5,655 nucleotides of DNA from Candidatus Coliplasma caballi (GTDB lineage Bacteria; Bacillota; Clostridia; Oscillospirales; CAG-382): NCBI GenBank assembly GCA_018065365.1, contig JAGHTH010000199.1, forward strand, positions 1-5,655, read 5' to 3'. Under the pieces are notes generated by a model that saw only the letters and a program-made list of their open reading frames with translations, was not told the DNA's origin and made no database searches. The translations under genes were made by a program, and so were the position numbers. Positions 1-5,580 of the stretch are shown here, piece after piece. Position 1 is the first letter of the stretch. Each line of letters begins with the position of its first letter.

Positions 1-2
1 AC

Positions 3-371
3 ATCCCGGAAGCAACGATGCACTCGCTGATCGGCAACGAAAACGGCGAATTCCTTATCGTAGAGCCGGGCTACCGCTGCGAAAAAGTCAAGAAACGCTA
101 CGCCGTGCTGACCAATTTCCCCGTTTTCACGACGCTCCCCGACTACACGAACGCCTTTTACGGCAAAGACCGCTACGACCGCGCGAACGCCGTTCTGTCC
201 CGGGCAGGCGACGATTTTTCCGCCGAAGACGCCCTGCGGCTGTTGTACGAAACGAAGCAGGAAGGCAAATGGGGAACGCGGATCTCTTTCGTCTGGTCGC
301 AAAACAGGAACGCCGTCTATTACTTCCCCGACGGCGACCTTTCCCGCCTCGAAACCCACACTTTCAAATAA
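3..371 (+). CDS. Linear amide C-N hydrolase (choloylglycine hydrolase / AAT-like Ntn family), C-terminal part
   Basis: This is the C-terminal ~122 residues of a protein cut by the left edge. The frame is open from base 3, and the ATG at 18 is probably an internal Met: residues IPEA-T precede it and there is no convincing Shine-Dalgarno. The segment reads like the last third of the choloylglycine hydrolase / acyl-CoA:6-APA acyltransferase (peptidase C45) group. It has an H-x-L-I-G-x-x-x-G strand followed by I-V-E, then VLTNFP (Asn codon 114-116), then a D-R-Y-x-R helix start, an SAEDAL helix, and a final T-x-x-S-x-V-W-S strand pair ending in YYFPDGDLS. In bile salt hydrolases the Asn of the LTN motif and a downstream Arg line the active site; the counterparts here are my assignment by pattern. 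The family cleaves non-peptide C-N amide bonds using an N-terminal Cys nucleophile, which lies outside the window, so activity and substrate cannot be judged. A terminator follows 16 bases after the stop, so this gene ends its own transcript. Confidence 0.68.
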   Translation: MPEATMHSLIGNENGEFLIVEPGYRCEKVKKRYAVLTNFPVFTTLPDYTNAFYGKDRYDRANAVLSRAGDDFSAEDALRLLYETKQEGKWGTRISFVWSQNRNAVYYFPDGDLSRLETHTFK

Positions 372-387
372 ACCGTTTTCTTCTTTA

Positions 388-413
388 CACGCCCGTTCGG
401 GCGTGCTTTTTTT
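388..413 (+). terminator. Rho-independent terminator of the left-edge hydrolase gene
   Basis: A perfect 7-bp GC-rich stem, CACGCCC (388-394) with GGGCGTG (399-405), closes a GTTC loop. It is followed by C and a run of seven T (407-413). It lies 16 bases past the stop codon at 371 and upstream of the next promoter, so it separates the hydrolase transcript from the glycosyltransferase operon. Confidence 0.9.
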
Positions 414-435
414 CTGAAAAAATTGCAAAAAACGC

Positions 436-464
436 TTGCATTTTTCGACAAAATAGGATAAGAT
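436..464 (+). promoter_or_regulatory. Sigma-A type promoter for the glycosyltransferase operon
   Basis: A -35 box TTGCAT (436-441) and a -10 box TAAGAT (459-464) are separated by exactly 17 bases, in an AT-rich stretch directly downstream of a terminator. TATACT at 464-469 is a second -10-like hexamer, but it sits 22 bases from this -35 and fits less well. Transcription would start near 471, giving a leader of about 35 bases before the ATG at 506. I see no operator-like dyad here. Confidence 0.65.
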
Positions 465-505
465 ATACTTGGAAAGAAATCGAGTGAAAAGAGGCGCAAA
501 ACGGA

Positions 506-1567
506 ATGCTGCAAAACGAAATCGCGGTGCTGATCCCCGCCTACAAGCCGTCGGATGAGTTAAAAAAAGTCTGCGCGTCCATGTTGGAAGCGGGCTTTCT
601 TCGCGTTGTCGTCGTCGATGACGGCGGCGGAGAAGAATTCAAGCCGGTCTTCGACGCGCTTCCCGAGGAGATCATCGTCCTGCACCACCCCGTCAACAAA
701 GGCAAAGGCCGCGCGCTCAAAACGGGCATGGAATATATCCGGAATGAACTGCCCGCCTGCAAAGGCATCGTAACCTGCGACGCCGACGGGCAGCACCTTC
801 CGCAAGACATCGTAAACACCGCCAAAGAACTCTGCTTGCAAGACGGCGACGCGCTGATCCTCGGCTCGCGGCTGTTTGACAAAGACGTTCCGCTGCGCTC
901 ACAGTTCGGGAACACGATGACGCGTTTGGTGTTCCGCCTCGCGAGCCGTGTCAAAGTGCGCGACACGCAGACCGGGCTTCGCGCGTTCGGGATCGACATG
1001 GTGCCGCTTTACCTCTCGTTAGAGGGCGAGCGCTACGAATTCGAGATCAATATGCTGCTCTACACCGCACGCGCACACATTCCGATCATCGAGGTCGATA
1101 TCGAAACGGTCTATCTCGACGAGGAAAACAGTTCCTCGCATTTCCGCGCGATCCGCGATTCCGCGATCATATACGGAAAAATCCTCAAGTATTCGGCTTC
1201 CTCGCTGACCTGCTTTCTCATTGACTTCGTGCTGCTGTTCGTGTTCAAAGCGATCCTCGGGCTCGACGCGTTCGCGTCGCTTCCGGAAGAGCTCCGGCTG
1301 TTCATTGCCGCCGCCGCGGCGCGCGCGATCAGTTCCACGGTCAATTACCTGCTCAATCGCGAGCTGGTGTTCCGGCAGAAAGGCAAGCATTCCTACCTCA
1401 AATACGCCCTGCTGGTGCTTTGCATCCTCGGTGCGAACTACGCGATGCTCTGGCTGCTCTACGAAGTCGGCCCGCTGCCGTTGTTCTGGGCAAAACTGAT
1501 CACGGAACTCGTTCTCTATTTCGTCAGCTTCAACGTACAGAAAAAACTGATCTTCCGCGAACGCTGA
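506..1567 (+). CDS. GT2 family glycosyltransferase fused to C-terminal GtrA-like membrane domain
   Basis: This 353-residue protein has two domains. Residues about 6-225 are a GT-A fold family 2 transferase of the dolichyl/polyprenyl-phosphate sugar synthase type: IPAYKP (10-15), the nucleotide-binding strand VVVVDDG (34-40), NKGKGRALKTG (64-74), the metal-binding DADG (92-95) followed by QH, DTQTGLRAF (153-161), and a Y-x-x-x-E-N-S-S-S-H-F segment (203-213) typical of this group. Residues about 227-353 are a GtrA-like domain with four predicted membrane helices (roughly 232-252, 264-284, 296-318, 324-346), ending in a basic tail. GT2 enzymes of this type move a sugar from a nucleotide donor to polyprenyl phosphate on the cytoplasmic face. 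GtrA proteins are thought to help move the lipid-linked sugar across the membrane. The start at 506 is the first ATG after an in-frame TGA (485-487), with AGAGG at 490-494 upstream. It is first in a three-gene operon. The sugar and acceptor cannot be read from the sequence. Confidence 0.9.
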   Translation: MLQNEIAVLIPAYKPSDELKKVCASMLEAGFLRVVVVDDGGGEEFKPVFDALPEEIIVLHHPVNKGKGRALKTGMEYIRNELPACKGIVTCDADGQHLPQDIVNTAKELCLQDGDALILGSRLFDKDVPLRSQFGNTMTRLVFRLASRVKVRDTQTGLRAFGIDMVPLYLSLEGERYEFEINMLLYTARAHIPIIEVDIETVYLDEENSSSHFRAIRDSAIIYGKILKYSASSLTCFLIDFVLLFVFKAILGLDAFASLPEELRLFIAAAAARAISSTVNYLLNRELVFRQKGKHSYLKYALLVLCILGANYAMLWLLYEVGPLPLFWAKLITELVLYFVSFNVQKKLIFRER

Positions 1568-1601
1568 CCGCTTATCCCGACAGAAAGGACCCCATCCCGA
1601 C

Positions 1602-1934
1602 ATGGAACGTTTCAAAACCCTGCTTTCATTTCTCGGCAGGTGCCTGCCGCATCTGCTGATCATCAATTCGCTGATCCTCATCACGTTCGTGCTGATCGAC
1701 CGCGTAAACGCCGCGATGAACTTTATCGACAACAGCATGACCAAAGGGCTTCTGCTGATCACCTGCGTGGTCGCGGTCGCTTCCGCCGTGCTGCTGATCA
1801 TCCGCCAGCGCCGCGACCTGCCCGCCGTCGAAGACGAGCAGTACATCGACGACGAGGAATTCCGCCCGCATGACGAAATTTCCCCCGATCCCGCATCGGA
1901 GTCCGACGCAGAAACGGAGGGCGACGCGCAATGA
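1602..1934 (+). CDS. Small two-helix membrane protein with acidic C-terminal tail, unknown function
   Basis: I do not recognise a family. The 110-residue protein has two hydrophobic stretches (about 15-32 and 48-67), joined by a short polar loop, IDRVNAAMNFIDNSMTK. A basic R-Q-R-R cluster (68-71) follows the second helix, then a strongly acidic tail: 16 Asp/Glu among residues 72-110, with one Arg and one His. By the positive-inside rule, the basic residues at the N terminus (R4, K5, R13) and after helix two place both ends in the cytoplasm as a hairpin. AGAAAGGA at 1582-1589 is the ribosome binding site. The gene follows the glycosyltransferase by 34 bases and overlaps the glycosidase start by four (ATGA, 1931-1934), so co-translation with the glycosidase is likely. 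A partner or scaffold role in the same surface-glycan step is only inference. The hydrophobic pattern, ribosome binding site and tight spacing argue that it is a real gene. Confidence 0.75.
   Translation: MERFKTLLSFLGRCLPHLLIINSLILITFVLIDRVNAAMNFIDNSMTKGLLLITCVVAVASAVLLIIRQRRDLPAVEDEQYIDDEEFRPHDEISPDPASESDAETEGDAQ
1916..1934 (+). promoter_or_regulatory. Ribosome binding site and ATGA start/stop overlap (translational coupling)
   Basis: GGAGG at 1916-1920 lies inside the end of the small membrane-protein gene, ten bases before ATG 1931. That ATG shares bases with the TGA stop at 1932-1934. The strong Shine-Dalgarno fixes the start of the glycosidase gene, and the overlap suggests that ribosomes finishing the upstream gene feed the downstream one. 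Confidence 0.8.
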
Positions 1935-3022
1935 GAAAAATGCCGCTTTGGGCAGTGATCCTGACCGACTTTCTCGCGCTTGCGGTCATCCTGCTGACGT
2001 TCTGCTATTTCCACCACGTCCGTCCGAACGTCGTTGCCGAGGTTTCGGAGGTCAGCATCGATAATCCGCACCGCCTCGGCGGCGATTCTTCCGCGCCGGA
2101 AGAAACCGAGGAGCCCTCTTTCCCCGACGAGAGCGAGGAGAGCAGCACCGCCGTCATCGAAATTTCGGACGACACCACCTCCGAGGAAACGACCGAGGAG
2201 CCCCCTGTCGAATCGTCGGAAACCTCCACCACTCCCACCTACCGTCCCGCAACGACCGAAATCACGGAGCGCCGCCCGACCGAGTACGTTTACGAGAGCG
2301 ACGACATCAACGTAACCGTAACCGAACTGCTGGTGTCCACGCGCTACGGGCAGTCCGTCTGCCACTTTGCCGACATTCGCATTTCCTACGCGGAAAACCT
2401 GCAAACCGTTCTCGCACAGAACAAATTCGGCACCGTCCGCGAGGATCCCGTGTCCATGGCGGAACGCGTGAACGCGATCGTCGCGATCAACGGCGACTAC
2501 TACGGCAACTCCTCCGAGGCGTACGGCGCGGTCATCCGCAACGGCGTTCTCTACAACAAAAAGCCGGACAATCCCGACGTGTTCGTGATGTACACCAACG
2601 GCTCGATGAAAGCGTTCGACAAAGCGTCGTTTGACGCCGACACCGAAATGTCCGCGGGCGCCTATCAGTCGTGGGACTTCGGTCCGTCCCTGCTGGATGC
2701 AGACGGAAACCCCTATTCCAACGTCGAGTTCGGCAAAAAGACCAACCTCAACCCCGCCAATCCCCGCTCCGTCATCGGCTATTTTGAGCCGGGGCATTAC
2801 TGCTTCGTAACGGTCAACGGCCGCGGCGGCGACGGGCAATCCGTCGGGCTTCGTATGGAGGATCTGGCAAAACTGATGTCCGACCTCGGCTGCAAGGCCG
2901 CCTATAACCTCGACGGCGGCGCTACCTCCGCGCTGATCTTCCGCGGGAAAGTCATCAACTCCCCCTGCAACGGCAACGCCCGCGCCTGCAGCGACCTCAT
3001 CTCCATCGTAGAGTTTGAATAA
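1931..3022 (+). CDS. Membrane-anchored phosphodiester glycosidase (NAGPA/DUF2233 domain)
   Basis: This 363-residue protein has three parts. Residues about 7-27 form one uncleaved hydrophobic anchor after a basic start (M-R-K). Residues about 38-118 form a Ser/Thr/Glu/Asp/Pro-rich, probably disordered spacer that would hold the catalytic part away from the membrane or across the wall. Residues about 125-363 match the phosphodiester glycosidase family related to the mammalian uncovering enzyme NAGPA, which removes alpha-GlcNAc from a GlcNAc-phospho-sugar diester. Visible family marks are AINGDYYG (185-192), GAVIRNGVLYNKKP (199-212), NPRSVIG (277-283), TVNGRGGDGQSVGLRMEDLAKLM (start 294), and NLDGGATSAL (326-335), where the usual N-L-D-G-G-G/A-S/T-S pattern is kept. 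The end R-A-C-S-D-L-I-S-I is also typical. It probably acts outside the cell on a phosphodiester-linked surface sugar. It is last in the operon and translationally coupled to the small membrane protein. The substrate is unknown; the domain call is firm. Confidence 0.9.
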   Translation: MRKMPLWAVILTDFLALAVILLTFCYFHHVRPNVVAEVSEVSIDNPHRLGGDSSAPEETEEPSFPDESEESSTAVIEISDDTTSEETTEEPPVESSETSTTPTYRPATTEITERRPTEYVYESDDINVTVTELLVSTRYGQSVCHFADIRISYAENLQTVLAQNKFGTVREDPVSMAERVNAIVAINGDYYGNSSEAYGAVIRNGVLYNKKPDNPDVFVMYTNGSMKAFDKASFDADTEMSAGAYQSWDFGPSLLDADGNPYSNVEFGKKTNLNPANPRSVIGYFEPGHYCFVTVNGRGGDGQSVGLRMEDLAKLMSDLGCKAAYNLDGGATSALIFRGKVINSPCNGNARACSDLISIVEFE

Positions 3023-3033
3023 GTGAATAAGAA

Positions 3034-3086
3034 TGCGGGGAACCCCCCTTTTCTTTGGCAGAAAATGGGATTCCCCGCACCCTTTT
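3034..3086 (+). terminator. Long hairpin at the end of the glycosyltransferase-glycosidase operon, probable terminator
   Basis: TGCGGGGAA (3034-3042) pairs perfectly with TTCCCCGCA (3071-3079). The inner part can continue with CCC (3046-3048) to GGG (3067-3069) and TTTTC (3049-3053) to GAAAA (3061-3065), leaving a seven-base loop, a one-base bulge and a small internal loop. It starts 12 bases after the stop at 3022. The T-tract is poor (ACCCTTTT at 3079-3086), so termination may be partial, or the hairpin may mainly protect the mRNA 3' end. Confidence 0.65.
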
Positions 3087-3205
3087 CCGAAAAGAACCTA
3101 TTGTAAGGAAAAACAAGTAAAAACCTAAAAATGATTCCAAATGGTTCTACTGTTCATGCACCCAACCTCAATTAGAAACCGGGCGTGCTCATTTGAATGC
3201 AGATT

Positions 3206-3257
3206 GGACAATTTTTTCCGAAGCAATATATCAATATTGCGAGAGGAAAAATTGTTC
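3206..3257 (+). repeat. Unexplained 52-base inverted repeat, possible structured RNA element
   Basis: The outer arms 3206-3219 and 3245-3257 pair over 13 bp with one bulged T (3217). The inner arms GCAATAT (3223-3229) and ATATTGC (3234-3240) pair perfectly around an ATCA loop. Between them lies a small internal loop, GAA (3220-3222) facing GAGA (3241-3244). One outer pair is G3207 with T3256: this is a G-U wobble in a plus-strand RNA but a C-A mismatch in a minus-strand RNA, so plus-strand folding is slightly favoured. No T-run follows, so it is not an ordinary terminator. A short mobile-element remnant, a small RNA or a 3' processing signal are all possible. Confidence 0.5.
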
Positions 3258-3276
3258 AAAGCAAAAACCGCTTTAG

Positions 3277-3313
3277 AAAAAAAGCAAAAGCGCAGGTTTT
3301 TCGCCTGCGCTTT
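3277..3313 (-). terminator. Rho-independent terminator of the EF-G-2 type gene
   Basis: AAAGCGCAGG (3287-3296) and CCTGCGCTTT (3304-3313) form a perfect 10-bp stem with a seven-base loop. In the minus-strand transcript it is followed by TGC and seven T (complement of 3277-3283). It begins 67 bases past the GTPase stop at 3380. In the plus direction the stem is followed by CGTTTGCAATTTTT, so weaker termination of plus-strand readthrough is also possible. Confidence 0.88.
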
Positions 3314-3379
3314 CGTTTGCAATTTTTATTCGTTTTTAGTCGGTTTTTTGCGGTCTGCGTCAAATGAGTCAGCCCGGAA

Positions 3380-5437
3380 TTATTCTTCGGTCTTTGCGTC
3401 GGCAATAATCTTTTCCACGATGTTCGCCGGCACGTCCGCGTATCTGCTGAAATAGAACGTGAAACTGCCGCGTCCCTGCGAAATCGCACGCAGAACGTGA
3501 ACGTAATCCGCCATTTCGGACTCCGGCACCTCTGCCTCGACCACGCTGTAACCGCGCTTGCCGTTTGCCTGATCCATGCCCATGATCTTGCCGCGGCGCT
3601 TGTTCAGATCGCCGATCACGTCGCCGACCTGTCCGTCGGGAACGAGCACGCGCAGATTGCCGAGCGGCTCCAACAGAACGGGCGAGCACTTCGGAATACC
3701 GTCGCGGTACGCGATCGAAGCGGCGGTCTTGAACGCCATTTCGGAAGAGTCAACGTCGTGGTACGAGCCGTCGTACAGGTTTGCTTTCAACCCAACCATC
3801 GGATAACCCGCCAGAACGCCCTTTGCCATGCACTCCTGCAAGCCCTTTTCGACTGCCGGGAAGAAGTTCTTCGGAACGGCACCGCCGACGACGGACTCGG
3901 TAAATTCCAATCCGTCCTCACCGGGAGAGAACTCGATCCACACGTCGCCGTACTGACCGTGTCCGCCGGACTGTTTCTTATGTTTACCCTGGATCTTCAC
4001 GGACTTGCGGATCGCCTCTCTGTACGCGATGCGGCGCTCGGACAACTTGACGTCCACACCGTAACGCGCTTTCAACTTCGCCTGCGCGAGTTCGAGGTGC
4101 GTACCGCCCATACCCGTAATGATCATCTGTTTGGTTTCTTTATCGACTTCATATCTCAGCGTCGGATCTTCGTCAAGCAGACGTGCCACGCCGGAGGAAA
4201 TCTTGTCTTCGTCGCCCTTTGCGGTCGGCTCGATCGCGCGGATGTAGAACGGCAGCGGATATTCGGTCGGCGCGTACTGCTTGTCGCCGTTCCAGGAGAG
4301 CGTGTCGCCCGTCTGCGCGGAAACCAGCTTCGCGACCATACCGATGTCGCCGCAGCAAAGCTGTTCTGCTTCGATCTGCTGTTTGCCTTTGACCGTATAA
4401 ATCTTACCGAGACGCTCGGAAGAGCCGTCGCGGAAATTCTTCAGCGTGGTGTCGCCCTTGACGACGCCGTTCATGACTTTGAAGAAGCTCATCTTGCCGA
4501 CGAACGGATCGGCAACGGTGCGGAACACGAAAATCGCGGGCGCACCCTCGGGCTGAATGGCGATCTCGTCGCCGTCTGCGCTGATTTCGCTGCCTTTCGC
4601 GGAATGACGCGGGAAGGACTCGGAAATCGTGTTGAGCAAAGTCCACGCGCCCCACAGTTTCGTCGCGCAGCCGCAGAAGCAGGGAACGATGTCGCCGTGG
4701 ATGATTCCCTCATGCACCGCGTTGACGATCTCCATGTGCGTGATGTCTTCGCCGCCGAAGAATTTTTCCATCAGCGCCTCGTCGGTACCCGCAACGGCTT
4801 CCAGCAGCATATCGCGGTACTTTTCGACCGCTTCGCCGGACTCCTCGGGGATCGCCTGCACGCTGTGTCTTCCCTGATCGTCGAAAACGTGTGCCTCGAG
4901 GTCAACCAGGTCGATCGCGCCGCGAACGGAGCCGTCTTTGACCATCGGGATCGTGATCGGGCAGATCGCGCGGCCGAACTGCTCGTGCAGAGCGTCCAGC
5001 GTCTTGCCGAATCTTGCCTCGTTGTCGTCGAATTTATTGATAAAGATCGCTTTGGGCAGACCTGCCGCCGTCGCGCGTTCCCATGCCAGCTCGGTACCGA
5101 CCTGAACGCCCGCTTTGCCGTCCACAAGAATGATCGCGGAATCCGCGACGCGAAGCGCCTGCGCGACTTCGCCCGCCAGACCGGGCTGCCCGGGGGTGTC
5201 GATCAGATTGATTTTAACGTCTTTCCAGAAAACCGGCGCAAACCCTGCCGCGACGGAAATTTTGCGGCGGATCGCCTCGGGATCATAGTCGAGGTTAGAG
5301 TTGCCCTCTGCCGTTTTGCCGAGACGGTCGCTGCCGCCGGAAACGTAGAGCAACGCTTCCGCGAGGGAAGTTTTTCCGGAACCGCTGTGTCCTAACAGAG
5401 CGATGTTGCGGATGCGCTTGATGTCAAACGTAGCCAT
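3380..5437 (-). CDS. fusA2: EF-G-2 type (EF-G-like) translational GTPase
   Basis: This 685-residue protein shows the EF-G domain order. The G domain covers residues about 8-275: P-loop GHSGSGKTS (16-24), switch I region RRKIS (57-61), DTPGQPG (80-86) and NKFD (134-137). Domain II is about 295-385, III about 393-470, IV about 471-590 and V about 591-680. Domain IV keeps GGHGQYGDVWIEF (491-503) and GSYHDVDSSEMAFK (557-570), the tip loops that enter the ribosomal A site in EF-G. Domain V keeps GDVIGDLNKRRG (605-616). The G-S-G-K P-loop and the K-K-Q-x-G-G-H-G-Q-Y-G-D-V-W stretch match the EF-G-2 / EF-G-like paralogue group (for example Thermus EF-G-2) rather than housekeeping EF-G, which has A-H-I-D-A-G-K-T and D-T-P-G-H. 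The position of the usual catalytic His after DTPG is Gln here. AAAGGAG (complement of 5448-5454), ten bases upstream, supports the start. It has its own promoter and terminator. The cellular role of this paralogue is not settled; the symbol is by paralogue group only. Confidence 0.9.
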   Translation of the reverse strand: MATFDIKRIRNIALLGHSGSGKTSLAEALLYVSGGSDRLGKTAEGNSNLDYDPEAIRRKISVAAGFAPVFWKDVKINLIDTPGQPGLAGEVAQALRVADSAIILVDGKAGVQVGTELAWERATAAGLPKAIFINKFDDNEARFGKTLDALHEQFGRAICPITIPMVKDGSVRGAIDLVDLEAHVFDDQGRHSVQAIPEESGEAVEKYRDMLLEAVAGTDEALMEKFFGGEDITHMEIVNAVHEGIIHGDIVPCFCGCATKLWGAWTLLNTISESFPRHSAKGSEISADGDEIAIQPEGAPAIFVFRTVADPFVGKMSFFKVMNGVVKGDTTLKNFRDGSSERLGKIYTVKGKQQIEAEQLCCGDIGMVAKLVSAQTGDTLSWNGDKQYAPTEYPLPFYIRAIEPTAKGDEDKISSGVARLLDEDPTLRYEVDKETKQMIITGMGGTHLELAQAKLKARYGVDVKLSERRIAYREAIRKSVKIQGKHKKQSGGHGQYGDVWIEFSPGEDGLEFTESVVGGAVPKNFFPAVEKGLQECMAKGVLAGYPMVGLKANLYDGSYHDVDSSEMAFKTAASIAYRDGIPKCSPVLLEPLGNLRVLVPDGQVGDVIGDLNKRRGKIMGMDQANGKRGYSVVEAEVPESEMADYVHVLRAISQGRGSFTFYFSRYADVPANIVEKIIADAKTEE

Positions 5438-5509
5438 AGTGTGTGTTCTCCTTTATGTGTTTTCAAACTTCAAGTCATTTTCCGATAAAAAGCCAGAGTT
5501 TATGTATCT

Positions 5510-5538
5510 ATTATATCGGATTTTCAGTCCGATTGCAA
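5510..5538 (-). promoter_or_regulatory. Near-consensus sigma-A promoter of the EF-G-2 type gene
   Basis: On the minus strand, TTGCAA (complement of 5533-5538) and a perfect TATAAT (complement of 5510-5515) are separated by exactly 17 bases. Transcription would start near 5503, leaving a leader of roughly 65 bases before the ATG at 5437. A consensus -10 with optimal spacing predicts strong basal expression, which makes the dyad inside the spacer more notable. Confidence 0.85.
5515..5533. promoter_or_regulatory. Inverted repeat in promoter spacer, candidate operator
   Basis: ATCGGA (5515-5520) and TCCGAT (5528-5533) form a 6-7-6 dyad that fills the space between the -35 and -10 boxes and shares its outermost base with each. 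A third copy of the half-site, TCCGAT at 5481-5486, lies in the leader. A repressor bound here would block RNA polymerase. The factor is unknown and the dyad is short, so chance cannot be excluded. Confidence 0.4.
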
Positions 5539-5580
5539 TATGTTTGACCAAAACAAAGAAAGAAAAATTTCGGAGCGTTT

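Larger units (their letters stand above)
3023..3379. other. Convergent intergenic region (357 bases) with three hairpins and no supported gene
   Basis: This stretch lies between the stop of the plus-strand operon and the stop of the minus-strand GTPase gene. It is more AT-rich than the flanking genes. It holds the operon-end hairpin (3034-3086), an unexplained 52-base inverted repeat (3206-3257) and the terminator of the GTPase gene (3277-3313). Short open frames cross it on both strands, but they run through the terminator hairpin, lack a ribosome binding site and show no recognisable protein pattern. I see nothing identifiable in 3087-3205. Confidence 0.7.

Noticed and set aside
1019..2839. 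606-codon open frame on the minus strand opposite the operon
   Set aside because: It spans three plus-strand genes with clear domains, start sites and an ATGA overlap. Its own translation is low-complexity Arg/Val/Gly/Asp-rich, as expected of an antisense shadow.
3206..3257. Kink-turn motif
   Set aside because: The internal loop can form tandem G-A pairs, but the rest is a one-by-two mismatch rather than the three-base bulge on one strand that a standard kink-turn needs.
3125..3322. 65-codon minus-strand open frame downstream of the GTPase gene
   Set aside because: Its start lies within or beyond the GTPase terminator stem, no Shine-Dalgarno is visible, and the peptide resembles no known family.
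3141..3455. 104-codon plus-strand open frame in the convergent intergenic region
   Set aside because: It runs through the terminator hairpin at 3277-3313 and into the antisense of the GTPase C terminus, has no convincing ribosome binding site, and is composed of Phe/Lys/Ser-rich sequence typical of translated AT-rich DNA.
3497..5395. 632-codon open frame on the plus strand, fully opposite the EF-G-2 type gene
   Set aside because: It is antisense to a gene with complete EF-G domains. Its translation is rich in Arg, His, Val, Ala and Asp with no domain pattern and no ribosome binding site, and the GC-biased third positions of the real gene explain the lack of stops.
3380..5437. TetM-type ribosomal protection protein, LepA/EF4 or RF3 as alternative identities
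   Set aside because: All five EF-G domains are present, with domain IV and V motifs (GHGQYGDVW, GSYHDVDSSEMAFK, GDVIGDLNKRRG) close to EF-G. LepA and RF3 lack EF-G domain IV, and the P-loop and overall pattern match EF-G-2 better than TetM.
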